Assembly: GCA_946566685.1 (NCBI GenBank)
Contig: CAMNXA010000001.1
Coordinates: 124,001 to 188,000, forward strand
Source of the DNA: an uncultured Lachnospiraceae bacterium
GTDB taxonomy: Bacteria > Bacillota > Clostridia > Lachnospirales > Lachnospiraceae
Length of the DNA stretch: 64,000 bases
Direction: 5' to 3'
Of this stretch, positions 35,761-43,808 are shown in pieces; within the stretch, counting starts at the first letter, position 1; every line of letters starts with the position of its first letter. A model generated the notes under the pieces. It saw only the letters and a program-made list of their open reading frames with translations. It was not told where the DNA came from and searched no databases. The translations under genes and the position numbers were made by a program.

Positions 35761-36837
35761 TCAATCAATCATTTCATTCTGTCTGTGCAGCTCCGGAGCC
35801 TCATATTGATCCATGAAATCCTCTCCCAAAAACACTATCTCCTCAGCAAACTTAATACCGTTTGGAACCGTAAATACAGAGACCACCCGTTTAAAGCAAA
35901 GTCCGGGAATATAGTTCAGAATTTCCATGGGGAATTTACCCTGCAACACAATATGCTGCGGAAATTCCTTCTCATAATCAAGCACATCCCTGGGGTGGGG
36001 CTTGATCAGAATCTGTGCACGCCTGCCATCAACAACACCATATTCTTCTATGATATCTGTAAAAATCTGCCGGCGCACCTTAAGATCACACAGCGGCTCC
36101 GACAATACCAGCACTTTCTGCTCGGCGCCCTGCGCAAGCTGCTTCATCAGCCCGTCCAGATCTTCAATAAACAGACGCACCAAAAGATCTTTATCCTCCG
36201 GTGTCAGTCTTTCCACCAGCTTCGCCCGCGGCACCTCTTTATATTTCTTGCAGGGATACGTAAGTACACTGATATCATTTACTTCCATATCCAGACAATA
36301 TTTCCCGTAACCGTTCTGGATAAAGATCAGATTCCGCGCCGCCATCCAGACTTTCAGCCCGAAATGTCCTCTGTTGTCATAGCGGGCCGTATCATAGTAC
36401 TGGATACAGTTGAGGCCGTCCTCCACTGCGTGATAAGGAATTTTTTTATAACTTAAATAGTACCCGATCGGATCTGAATCACAAAACACATAGATGTCTT
36501 GATATTGTTTAAAATCGACCGGCACATAGGGCTCCTGCAATTTGCCCAGAAGTTTTGTATACTTGATCCTGGCCAGCATGTTTAAGACCAGATTTCCCCG
36601 GTCTGTATGACATTTCATAAGTTCCGGGAAAAAACTATCCTCTTTTTCATCGAACATCACCACCTGCTCAAAGAGAGGACATTTCTCGGCACGTTCCTTC
36701 AGATTTCCAAACGGATTGGACATGGTACTCATCACCAGTGTGGCATGTCCCTGCTTTTCCTTCGGCAGCGCCAGTTCCTTCAGGCAGGCTACATATACAT
36801 GATAAAAGGTGTGACATACATAGATTCGATCTTTCAT
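35761..36837 (-). CDS. GT52/polysialyltransferase-like glycosyltransferase, probable nonulosonate transferase
   Basis: The protein has 358 residues from ATG 36837 (AGAGG six bases upstream). It begins RIYVCHTFYHVYVACLKEL, like GT52 and polyST enzymes. The two motifs shared by bacterial sialyltransferase families GT38/GT52/GT80 are visible: D/E-D-G as YHAVEDGLN (about residue 130) and HP as ILIKPHPRDVLDYE (about 285). The enzyme would use a CMP-activated nonulosonic acid; the adjacent pseI and pseF genes make CMP-pseudaminic acid the likely donor. It has its own near-consensus promoter and a strong terminator, so it is an independent transcription unit. Exact GT family and acceptor are uncertain. 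Confidence 0.72.
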   Translation of the reverse strand: MKDRIYVCHTFYHVYVACLKELALPKEKQGHATLVMSTMSNPFGNLKERAEKCPLFEQVVMFDEKEDSFFPELMKCHTDRGNLVLNMLARIKYTKLLGKLQEPYVPVDFKQYQDIYVFCDSDPIGYYLSYKKIPYHAVEDGLNCIQYYDTARYDNRGHFGLKVWMAARNLIFIQNGYGKYCLDMEVNDISVLTYPCKKYKEVPRAKLVERLTPEDKDLLVRLFIEDLDGLMKQLAQGAEQKVLVLSEPLCDLKVRRQIFTDIIEEYGVVDGRRAQILIKPHPRDVLDYEKEFPQHIVLQGKFPMEILNYIPGLCFKRVVSVFTVPNGIKFAEEIVFLGEDFMDQYEAPELHRQNEMID

Positions 36838-36881
36838 AATAAACCTCTTTTCCTGGGTTCTATAGATGTCAATCATAATTT

Positions 36882-36910
36882 ATTATAATATACCTTATCA
36901 GAATTGTAAA
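36882..36910 (-). promoter_or_regulatory. Sigma-A promoter of the GT52-like gene
   Basis: Minus strand TTTACA (36905-36910), 17-base spacer, TATAAT (36882-36887). The predicted leader to ATG 36837 is about 40 nt. Confidence 0.7.
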
Positions 36911-36967
36911 ACTTCGCACTGCTTACCTTGTCACTCTTTTCAAAATAGGGTAAGATGAGAACAGTGA

Positions 36968-36996
36968 TTTACACTTGCAATAGCTTATTTTATAAG
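36968..36996 (+). promoter_or_regulatory. Possible promoter of the PLP-decarboxylase gene
   Basis: TTTACA (36968-36973), 17-base spacer, TATAAG (36991-36996). The match is good, but the predicted start would fall near 37003, after the AAAGGG ribosome binding site at 36998-37003, giving an almost leaderless message. It may be coincidental. Confidence 0.35.
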
Positions 36997-37010
36997 AAAG
37001 GGATTGCCCT

Positions 37011-38219
37011 ATGACCGCACAGATACAGACACCTTATTTCGTGATAGATGAACCCATCTTACAGCGCTACTATGACATGCTCACGGATTCTCTATCCCAG
37101 AACTGGCCCAATTACTTAGTCGGCTACTCTTTCAAGACCAACTCCCTGCCCTGGCTTGTCTCTTTTGTAAAAAGAAACGGCGCCTATGCGGAGGTGGTAT
37201 CGGAAGACGAATACCTGCTGGCCCGGCATCTTGGATATACAGACCATGAAATCATCTACAACGGCCCCTATAAGAGCCAAAGATCTTTCTGTGATGTGCT
37301 GCTTGCCGGCGGCTATGTCAATCTGGATTCTATGCAGGAACTGGGTTGGTTGACTGATTTAGTCAATTCCTTTCCTGATAAAACTTTCAAAGTCGGTATC
37401 CGCGCTAATTTTGATCTGGAAAAAATGTGTCCCGGCGAGACCACCATGGGGGAGACCAGCGGACGATTCGGCTTCTGTTATGAGACTGGACGTTTTGCAG
37501 AAGCGGTGCAGATCATCCGCTCCATGCCTGCCGTGCAGATTGCCGGCCTGCACCTGCATTCCAGCAGCAAAACACGCAGCGTGGGTATTTTCCATGCAAT
37601 TGCACAGATGGCCTGCCGTTTGCAAGGAGAATTCGACTTTTCCCTGGAATATATAGATATGGGCGGCGGTTACTGCGGCGGTATGGAGGGCAGACCGGAA
37701 TATCCTGATTACTTCCCGGTGATAGCGGAGGAACTGCGCAAATGTTTTTCCCCTGAACAGACCCGGCTGATCGTAGAACCCGGTATATCCCTGATCTCGA
37801 AGTGCACCACCTTCGTGACCAGCGTATTCGATTGCAGAGATATCAAGGGCAGCCGCTACCTGATGACAGACGGCAGCCGCTTTAATATCGATCCCACCAT
37901 GATCAAAAGTTCCCACTTATTTCATATAGAATACAATGAGGGTTATACGCAGGAACGGCCACTCATGGAAAGCCAGGTGGTCAGCGGCTTTACCTGTATG
38001 GAAGTTGACCGGCTTTTTACACATAAGAATCAACCTGAACTGGTGCCCGGTGACCGAATCATTTATGAAAATGTAGGGGGATATACCATGAGTTTAAATC
38101 CCCTTTTTATTCAATATTTTCCTGCTGTGTATGTGCAAAAGGGAAGTGAGATGACGCTGGTACGCCGGAAATGGACACCGGAAGACTATGTGCAGGGAAG
38201 TATCCTGCCAAATGAATAA
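37011..38219 (+). CDS. PLP-dependent fold-type III decarboxylase (ornithine/diaminopimelate decarboxylase-like)
   Basis: The protein has 402 residues. An alanine-racemase-like barrel carries the PLP lysine in GYSFKTNSLPW (K42), AEVVSEDEYLLAR, LHLHSSS (H that stacks on PLP) and the phosphate-binding IDMGGGYCGGM. The C-terminal beta domain holds GFTCMEVDRL, the equivalent of the catalytic C-x-x-x-D. It is followed 33 bases later by an ATP-grasp ligase gene. In a primary-metabolism setting such an enzyme makes lysine or a polyamine, but here, inside a nonulosonate module, an amino acid or amine destined for the glycan is more likely. That last step is inference. Confidence 0.82.
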   Translation: MTAQIQTPYFVIDEPILQRYYDMLTDSLSQNWPNYLVGYSFKTNSLPWLVSFVKRNGAYAEVVSEDEYLLARHLGYTDHEIIYNGPYKSQRSFCDVLLAGGYVNLDSMQELGWLTDLVNSFPDKTFKVGIRANFDLEKMCPGETTMGETSGRFGFCYETGRFAEAVQIIRSMPAVQIAGLHLHSSSKTRSVGIFHAIAQMACRLQGEFDFSLEYIDMGGGYCGGMEGRPEYPDYFPVIAEELRKCFSPEQTRLIVEPGISLISKCTTFVTSVFDCRDIKGSRYLMTDGSRFNIDPTMIKSSHLFHIEYNEGYTQERPLMESQVVSGFTCMEVDRLFTHKNQPELVPGDRIIYENVGGYTMSLNPLFIQYFPAVYVQKGSEMTLVRRKWTPEDYVQGSILPNE

Positions 38220-38252
38220 ATCTTATCGTTATCTGGAAGGAAGCAAACTATT

Positions 38253-39218
38253 ATGAACATCTTAATCTTAAGCTGCGGCACCAGGAATCTGCTGGTGCGG
38301 TATTTTAAAGAACCGGACAGTGGATTCGACCGGGTCATCGGTACGGACTGCAGTCCTTATGCGCCTGCCTTATATGAGACGGACGCCCATTATCTGGTGC
38401 CCCGCATGACGGAACCGGATTATCTGGATACGATACTGGATATCTGCCGCAAAGAATCCATCAACGCTGTCCTGCCCCTGCAGGAGGATGAACTGGCGCT
38501 GATTGCTTCCCAGCGCAGTCTATTCACCGGCATCGGCGTGACGCCCGTGATATCGGCTCTTTCCGCCGTAGATTTATGCCGCGATAAATATGCCTTTTAC
38601 CAGCATCTGATCCATCATCAGCTGCCCGCCCTCACAAGCTGTGACAGCTTCTCCTCTTTTCTGAAAGAAAAAGAGGCCGGCCGCATGGATCTTCCGGTAT
38701 TTGTCAAGCCCACAAGAGGCTGCGGCAGTATTGGCATTCAGAAGGTGGAACATCTGGAACTTTTAGAAGTCCTCTGCAAATACGCAGACGAGGATTATAT
38801 GATCCAAACGCTGGCACAGGGTGAAGAGTTTGGCGCAGACATTTATGTGGACATGCTCTCCCACCGACCTGTTTCCCTGTTTGTCAAAAAGAAGCTGCGG
38901 ATGCGTGCCGGGGAGACCGAAAAATCTGTCTCCTATCAGGATGAAACCCTGTTTCAGTTAATTCTTAATACTGTGGCAACTCTGGATCTGTCCGGCCCCA
39001 TCGATATGGATATCTTTCGGGTAGATGGAACCTACTATATTTCTGAAATCAATCCTCGTTTCGGCGGCGGCTATCCTCATGCCCATAATTGCGGCATCCG
39101 TTTTCCGTACCTTATCGCAAACAACCTTGCCGGAAAAGCAAATACAGATACCATCGGCTCTTATGAGGACGGTATCTGCATGTTAAAGTATACGGATTTG
39201 ATGATAATCAAAAGTTAA
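38253..39218 (+). CDS. ATP-grasp carboxylate-amine ligase (CarB/PylC-like)
   Basis: The protein has 321 residues. A pre-ATP-grasp domain (MNILILSCGTRNLLVRYF) precedes the ATP-grasp fold with VFVKPTRGCGSIGIQKV (nucleotide lysine and glycine-rich loop, about 150-167), IQTLAQGEEFGADIYVD and the metal-binding YISEINPRFGGGYPH (E and N). Such enzymes join a carboxylate to an amine through an acyl phosphate. Co-transcription with the PLP decarboxylase suggests the two make and attach an amino compound. No substrate can be named. GGAAGC precedes the ATG. Confidence 0.82.
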   Translation: MNILILSCGTRNLLVRYFKEPDSGFDRVIGTDCSPYAPALYETDAHYLVPRMTEPDYLDTILDICRKESINAVLPLQEDELALIASQRSLFTGIGVTPVISALSAVDLCRDKYAFYQHLIHHQLPALTSCDSFSSFLKEKEAGRMDLPVFVKPTRGCGSIGIQKVEHLELLEVLCKYADEDYMIQTLAQGEEFGADIYVDMLSHRPVSLFVKKKLRMRAGETEKSVSYQDETLFQLILNTVATLDLSGPIDMDIFRVDGTYYISEINPRFGGGYPHAHNCGIRFPYLIANNLAGKANTDTIGSYEDGICMLKYTDLMIIKS

Positions 39219-39240
39219 GTTGCTTCGCAAATTCACTTTG

Positions 39241-39262
39241 CGAGGACCGCTTCGCGGCCTCG
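39241..39262. terminator. Stable hairpin between convergent genes
   Basis: CGAGG and CCGC pair with GCGG and CCTCG with one bulged A and a TTC loop. It lies between the ends of the ATP-grasp and pseI genes. It has no T tract, so the role as bidirectional terminator is tentative. A second small hairpin (TCGCAA with TTGCGA) lies just to its left. Confidence 0.35.
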
Positions 39263-39302
39263 GATAAGCGGGGGTCTATACTATAAAATACAGGCAGACT
39301 CT

Positions 39303-40355
39303 TTATTCCTGCAACAGTTCCCAGGCCAGTGGAGTGCCTTTCTCAATATCCCGAACCGCCGTCTGTCCCATGACCTCATCATAGTACATCGTGTGAAGCC
39401 CGGCATGAGGCCGGATGGAACGCACATTGTCCGGAGTGATTTTTTCACCGGCCCTGATATCCTTTACTACAAAAAGAGACCTTGATCCACTGCGTTCCTG
39501 CTCTTGTTTTTCGGTCAGTTTATATTCTGAAGTCCCGAGCGCCTTTTCGACAATTCTGATATGGTCTACCATTTCCTTAAATTCCTGTGGTTCCATGGAA
39601 AAAGCCCCATCCGGACCACCATCTGCCCGGCGCAGTGTCAGATGCTTCTCTACCATTTTTACGCCCAACGGAATAGATGCCACCGGTACCAGACTGCCCA
39701 TGGAATGATCTGATAGCCCCACCAGACAATGATAGGTCTTGGCCAGCGTAGGAATCATATTTAAGTTAATTTCTTCATAAGGTGTCGGATAGGCCGACAC
39801 ACATTTTAAGAGCATGATCTCCTCATTGCCCTCTTCCCGGCAGACTTGCAGCGCTCTCTCAATATCCTCCGCATGCGCCACTCCAGTAGCAATAATCACC
39901 GGCTTATGCAAAGCCGCTACTTTCCGAATCAGCGGGATATCATTGATCTCATAGGATGCAATCTTATAGGCAGGCATCTTATGCGCTTCCATAAAATCCA
40001 CCGCCACATGATCAAAAGGTGAAGAAAAACATATAAGCCCCAGTTTCCTGGCGACTTCCTGCAATTTGGGCTGCCAATCCCAGGGCGTACAGGCTTCCTG
40101 ATACAGCTGATACTCCGTCATCCCATCCCAAAGGCCGCCACGAATCTGGAAATATTCCTTATCACTGTCCACAGACAGACTGTCCGCCGTATAGGTCTGC
40201 AATTTGATCGCATCTGCCCCTGCTTCTTTGGCCGCATGGATAATCTCAACTGCCCTTCCGTAATCTTTTAGATGGTTTCCCGACATTTCTGCCACACAAA
40301 AACAGGGTTGCGATTCCCCGATGAGTTTATTTTCAATTTTAAACTCTTTTTTCAT
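39303..40355 (-). CDS. pseI: Pseudaminic acid synthase
   Basis: The protein has 350 residues, an NeuB-type TIM barrel (about 1-280) plus a C-terminal SAF/antifreeze-like domain (from RSLFVVKDIRAGEKIT to the end). PseI rather than NeuB is indicated by KLQTYTADSL, GGLWDGMTEYQLY, ACTPWDWQ, FSSPFDHVAVDFME, SAYPTPYEEINL and SIRPHAGLHT. The enzyme condenses 6-deoxy-AltdiNAc with phosphoenolpyruvate to give pseudaminic acid. Catalytic-site motifs look intact. A legionaminic synthase is the main alternative but fits the GLWDG motif less well. It lies downstream of pseF in the same direction, 92 bases away. Confidence 0.88.
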   Translation of the reverse strand: MKKEFKIENKLIGESQPCFCVAEMSGNHLKDYGRAVEIIHAAKEAGADAIKLQTYTADSLSVDSDKEYFQIRGGLWDGMTEYQLYQEACTPWDWQPKLQEVARKLGLICFSSPFDHVAVDFMEAHKMPAYKIASYEINDIPLIRKVAALHKPVIIATGVAHAEDIERALQVCREEGNEEIMLLKCVSAYPTPYEEINLNMIPTLAKTYHCLVGLSDHSMGSLVPVASIPLGVKMVEKHLTLRRADGGPDGAFSMEPQEFKEMVDHIRIVEKALGTSEYKLTEKQEQERSGSRSLFVVKDIRAGEKITPDNVRSIRPHAGLHTMYYDEVMGQTAVRDIEKGTPLAWELLQE

Positions 40356-40447
40356 ACTCCTATCTAATCACTCCTCTTTGTTTCTACTTACAACCGCTAT
40401 TCCAGGCTTTACTTTCATTGATTATCACAATCTCTCTTCCGCTTTCA

Positions 40448-41164
40448 CTATCTGCGCCAATCTCTGGAGCTATCAGCTTTTGACATCATCTGCTGATATT
40501 TTAACTCTGCAATTGCCCAGTCATCCGGATTATCAATATCCTGGACCTCCAGTTCACTCATGATCATAGGTATCATCCGCGGCAGATCCGTTGTTCCATA
40601 TCGTATAAAAGGCGCTGTACGACAGCAATAAAACTGCCCGCAGTCATGATAATAAGGTTCCAGATCCTGAGACCGCGTCCTGGCATGTTCCGGCCATTTC
40701 ATCCGCAATTCACCCGCTTCGTTGATCACCATACAACGCTGCGGCGGAAAAGAAAAAGGCACCACCGGCATCACAGAATCCGCTTTCTCCAAAAGTTCCA
40801 TCGCTGCTTTCAGTTTCTGTGCCGTCACAAAAGGCGCCGTTGGATAAAGACAGCAGAAAGAATCAAATTCCCTGCCCCGCTCCCTATATGCCGTAAGCAC
40901 TTCCAGAAGCACATCATCTGTAGAAGCATAGTCCCCGGCACATGCACTGCTCCTCATAAAAGGAACCTTTGCTCCATATTCGGAAGCTATCTTCGCAATT
41001 TCCTCATCATCCGTAGAAACCATGACTTCCTCGAATAATCCCGCCTGAATTGCCGCCTCTATAGAATAGGCAATGATTGGTTTCCCGCAAAATGATTTTA
41101 TATTTTTACGCGGAATACGTTTGCTGCCGCCCCTGGCCGTAATAATAGCAATGGATGCACCCAT
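40448..41164 (-). CDS. pseF: Pseudaminic acid cytidylyltransferase (CMP-Pse synthetase)
   Basis: The protein has 238 residues from ATG 41164. It starts IAIITARGGSKRIPRKNIK, the CTP-binding signature, with VMVSTDDEEIAKIA, CLYPTAPFVTAQKL, PPQRCMVINEAGE and RSQDLEPYYHDCGQFY, all typical of PseF. It activates pseudaminic acid with CTP. A TTG at 41236 has a perfect AGGAGG site, but a consensus promoter at 41249-41277 would start transcription after that site, so the ATG giving the usual N-terminus is preferred. AAAGGA lies about 11 bases before this ATG. Confidence 0.88.
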   Translation of the reverse strand: MGASIAIITARGGSKRIPRKNIKSFCGKPIIAYSIEAAIQAGLFEEVMVSTDDEEIAKIASEYGAKVPFMRSSACAGDYASTDDVLLEVLTAYRERGREFDSFCCLYPTAPFVTAQKLKAAMELLEKADSVMPVVPFSFPPQRCMVINEAGELRMKWPEHARTRSQDLEPYYHDCGQFYCCRTAPFIRYGTTDLPRMIPMIMSELEVQDIDNPDDWAIAELKYQQMMSKADSSRDWRR

Positions 41165-41248
41165 GAAAATTCGTTTCCTTTCCTTCAAAGAAGATTTTCC
41201 CTCTTCCCAGACAATATCCTTCAGCGTCCTAGTCAAACCTTTCCTCCT

Positions 41249-41277
41249 ATTATACTCTGTACCATTTGTTTTTTCAA
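41249..41277 (-). promoter_or_regulatory. Consensus sigma-A promoter upstream of pseF
   Basis: Minus strand TTGAAA (41272-41277), 17-base spacer, TATAAT (41249-41254). Predicted start near 41242, leader about 78 nt. The AGGAGG at 41243-41248 falls before the start point and is probably not in the message. Confidence 0.7.
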
Positions 41278-41305
41278 TCACTCCTCCTGACAGAAAATAG
41301 GAGGG

Positions 41306-41332
41306 AAAAGAAGCGGCATAAGCTGCCGCTTC
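41306..41332 (-). terminator. Intrinsic terminator after the coiled-coil gene
   Basis: GAAGCGGCA (41310-41318) pairs with TGCCGCTTC (41324-41332) around a five-base loop. On the minus strand four T residues follow. It separates the coiled-coil gene from pseF. Confidence 0.6.
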
Positions 41333-41341
41333 CCTATGGCC

Positions 41342-42247
41342 TTATGATATTTTCTTAAGCATCTCAGAATGCGTCTGCACCGTCCTGCTTACATTGGATA
41401 CCGTTGCAAACAATTCCGGAAGCCTGTCAGTATAGGCCTTATAACGCTCAAAGGTGGTCATATAGCATGACTCTATATTAGCCACACGAGGTACCAGATT
41501 ATTCTCCAGATGCACCACCTCAATTCGTTTGATACTCCCCTGCTGCTCTTGCAGACATTTTTCTATATTGTTAAGTCTGCTGTTGGTGCGCTCAGAGGAT
41601 TTCTCCAAATTGGCTGTCCTGCCGGTCAGGTCTATGATATTATCCTTCAGCTGCGTCACTTCCCTGATGAGAACATCAAACTTATATTCCATATTAGTCA
41701 TTCTCTTATCCAGACCTGTCATATCATCTCTTAAGTCTGCCGTTTCCGCATTGAGATTTGCTACGTCTTTCTTTAAGACTGTTACATCTTCCTTCAGGAC
41801 TGTTACATCGGCTTTCAGTTCTGCTACATCCTCCTTTAAGACTGCTACATCCTCCTTTAAGACTGCTACATCTTCCTTCAGGACTGTCACATCGGCTTTT
41901 AGTTCTGCTACATCCTCCTTCAAGACTGCTACATCTTCCTTCAGGACTGTTACATCCTCCTCCAGCCTTGTCACCCTCACCTTCAGTTCTGCCACGTCTT
42001 TCTTTAAGACTGCCATTTCAGCTTTCAGTTCTGCTACGTCCTCCTTTAAGACTGCTACATCTTTCTTCAGGACTGTCACATCGGCTTTCAGTTCTGCTAC
42101 GTCCTCCTTTAAGACTGCTACATCCTCCTCCAGCCTTATCACCCTCACCTTCAACTCTGCAATATCTTTTTTAATGGGTTCTAAATGTATCTGAAGTTTT
42201 TTCTCTAATAAATCTTCTATTGATAACAGCAATGCTTCATTATCCAT
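41342..42247 (-). CDS. Heptad-repeat coiled-coil protein of unknown function
   Basis: The protein has 301 residues with no signal peptide or membrane helix. Residues 28-160 are nineteen consecutive seven-residue units of the type DVAVLKE, DVAELKA, DVTVLKE or RVTRLEE, with V and L at a and d positions, an uninterrupted parallel-type coiled coil about 20 nm long. The C-terminal 100 residues (NIEKCLQEQQGSIKRIEV, VPRVANIESCYMTTFERYKAY) are non-repetitive and also helical; similar ends are found in other Clostridial hypothetical proteins. It has its own promoter and terminator, in the middle of the Pse module. Function is not recognised. GGAGG is seven bases before the ATG. Confidence 0.75.
   Translation of the reverse strand: MDNEALLLSIEDLLEKKLQIHLEPIKKDIAELKVRVIRLEEDVAVLKEDVAELKADVTVLKKDVAVLKEDVAELKAEMAVLKKDVAELKVRVTRLEEDVTVLKEDVAVLKEDVAELKADVTVLKEDVAVLKEDVAVLKEDVAELKADVTVLKEDVTVLKKDVANLNAETADLRDDMTGLDKRMTNMEYKFDVLIREVTQLKDNIIDLTGRTANLEKSSERTNSRLNNIEKCLQEQQGSIKRIEVVHLENNLVPRVANIESCYMTTFERYKAYTDRLPELFATVSNVSRTVQTHSEMLKKIS
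41768..42166 (-). repeat. 21-bp minisatellite encoding heptads
   Basis: About nineteen tandem 21-base units, several identical at DNA level (the plus strand repeats CTTTAAGACTGCTACATC with small changes). Unit loss or gain would keep the frame and change coiled-coil length by one heptad. Confidence 0.85.
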
Positions 42248-42290
42248 ATTTTATCCTCCCTTGTACTATATTTTGTTCCCGCTCACCTCT

Positions 42291-42319
42291 CTTATATCAC
42301 TATATTGCACGGAATGCAA
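42291..42319 (-). promoter_or_regulatory. Promoter of the coiled-coil gene
   Basis: Minus strand TTGCAT (42314-42319), 17-base spacer, TATAAG (42291-42296), about 40 nt before the ATG. Confidence 0.5.
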
Positions 42320-42378
42320 ATCCTTTTTGTTTAAAAACATGTAGAACTTTTACAACGTTGGTACAATAGTGTATCTGT

Positions 42379-42446
42379 TATCTTGTGGTTCCCTGTTGAT
42401 AACTCTTTGTAGTTTCCATATATATTCATACATAAACCACAAGATA
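42379..42446. repeat. 12-bp perfect inverted repeat upstream of pseG
   Basis: TATCTTGTGGTT (42379-42390) and AACCACAAGATA (42435-42446) are perfect inverted copies 44 bases apart. A partial third copy (ACAAGATATA) follows near 42472. The spacer contains TTGATA, 17 bases, TATATA, a promoter-like order reading toward pseG. It could be an operator or a small invertible promoter. The rest of the 309-base gap 42248-42556 holds two promoters only. Confidence 0.5.
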
Positions 42447-42482
42447 TGGTATTGTGCACATTGCCATAACGACAAGATATAT

Positions 42483-42511
42483 TTGCCTTTTTATGATAAT
42501 ATCTATATACT
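42483..42511 (+). promoter_or_regulatory. Putative promoter of pseG
   Basis: TTGCCT (42483-42488), 17-base spacer, TATACT (42506-42511). AGAAGGAG follows ten bases before the pseG ATG. Confidence 0.5.
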
Positions 42512-42556
42512 AACAAATAAAAGAGGTAGTTTGCTTTCAGAAGGAGATGGCAAATC

Positions 42557-43747
42557 ATGACGACAATTTATTTCAGGGTAGATGGCAACAGCGATATCGC
42601 TACGGGACACATTATGCGCTGTCTTGCGATTGCACGGGCCTGTATGCAGGCTGGCAAAGAACGGGCACATCGCGTTCAGATTTCCTTTCTTGTCTCAGAT
42701 AATGAGAGTTATTCGCTATTGGAGAATCGTTTTGAAAAACCAAATGAATTTCCCATTCATTCTCTTAACAGTGATTATCAACACATGGAAGAAGAAGTGT
42801 CCGATCTGCTTGCCTATATCACGGCTAAGGCGGATTCTGACAGATTCCTGTCCAATGATATCATCTATGAAAAACCCTGGCTTTTTATAGATTCCTATTT
42901 TGTATCTGCCAGTTATTTTCATATCCTGTCTGACCACTGTAAGATTGCCTATCTGGATGATCTTCGGAGTTTTGACTGTCCGGTAGACCTGCTCATCAAC
43001 TATGATACGGAACTGGATTGTCCACACTACGCCAAAGCCGCTCATAAACTGCTGGGCATACAATATACCCCGCTGCGGACACAGTTTCAGTCGCCCGCCT
43101 ATCAGATTCGCCCAGAGGCTGCACATGTTTTTGTTTCCACCGGCGGCACGGATCCTTACGGGGTAGCCGAATATTTGCTGCATACCGTTTATGACTGCAA
43201 ACCTTGTCGAAATATGCAGGCAGTGAACCATGCTTGTACTTCCGAACATTTGGAGACAGCCAGACTGCAATCCCTGCATTATCATATTGTCACCAGCAGA
43301 GCCAATCTCCGTTATGACAATCTGGTTACTCTGGAAGCAAATAATCCACATATTCACATCCATGAAAATGTCACCGACATGGCTTCCCTTATGGCATCCT
43401 GCGATCTGGCCATATCCGCAGGCGGCACCACGCTGTCGGAACTGTGCGCTGTGGGAGTGCCGGCAATCAGTTATCTGATGGCAGACAACCAACGCACTGC
43501 CGTAGAAACCTTTGCCGCCAAAGGCATTATCCCCTGTGCAGGTGATATCCGTCCTGCACAGATACATGATTTTGCGAATCGGACCTCTGAAGATTTAAAA
43601 CTTTCCTATCCCATAAATAATATTCTGCAATTTATGACAGATATGTCAGAAAATATGGAAATGCGTCAAAAAAGCTCTCATGCTATGAGAGCCTTTCTGG
43701 ATGGCTGCGGCGCCAGACGGATTGCCGATGCACTGCTTGCCATTTAA
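42557..43747 (+). CDS. pseG: UDP-2,4-diacetamido-2,4,6-trideoxy-beta-L-altropyranose hydrolase (PseG)
   Basis: The protein has 396 residues with a GT28/MurG-like double Rossmann fold. The N-terminal motif IYFRVDGNSDIATGHIMRC holds the catalytic histidine (H18). LFIDSYFVSASYF, CKIAYLDDLRSF, VFVSTGGTDPYG and CDLAISAGGTTLSELCAVG are PseG motifs. It removes UDP from UDP-6-deoxy-AltdiNAc to give the PseI substrate. It is longer than the Campylobacter enzyme (about 275 residues), mainly through insertions, but no fused acetyltransferase is visible. It is transcribed on the plus strand, apart from the other pse genes. Confidence 0.85.
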   Translation: MTTIYFRVDGNSDIATGHIMRCLAIARACMQAGKERAHRVQISFLVSDNESYSLLENRFEKPNEFPIHSLNSDYQHMEEEVSDLLAYITAKADSDRFLSNDIIYEKPWLFIDSYFVSASYFHILSDHCKIAYLDDLRSFDCPVDLLINYDTELDCPHYAKAAHKLLGIQYTPLRTQFQSPAYQIRPEAAHVFVSTGGTDPYGVAEYLLHTVYDCKPCRNMQAVNHACTSEHLETARLQSLHYHIVTSRANLRYDNLVTLEANNPHIHIHENVTDMASLMASCDLAISAGGTTLSELCAVGVPAISYLMADNQRTAVETFAAKGIIPCAGDIRPAQIHDFANRTSEDLKLSYPINNILQFMTDMSENMEMRQKSSHAMRAFLDGCGARRIADALLAI

Positions 43748-43808
43748 TCTTTGCAGCATATTCCTATCAGGATTCGAGCATCAAAAGGTGCAAATGATAA
43801 ATAGAGAT

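Noticed and set aside
41165-41281. N-terminal extension of PseF from upstream starts
   Set aside because: The family starts at the IAIITARGG strand, and the promoter position would leave the upstream Shine-Dalgarno out of the message.
41768-42166. CRISPR-like spacing of repeats
   Set aside because: Units are contiguous 21-base heptad codons without spacers; likewise the 11-base repeat at 51647-51712 has no spacers.
41529-42194. Long plus-strand open frame opposite the coiled-coil gene, rich in Ser/Thr/Leu/Pro repeats
   Set aside because: It is the complement of the heptad repeat; low-complexity frames open on both strands of such repeats. No ribosome binding site, and the minus-strand frame has promoter, GGAGG and terminator.
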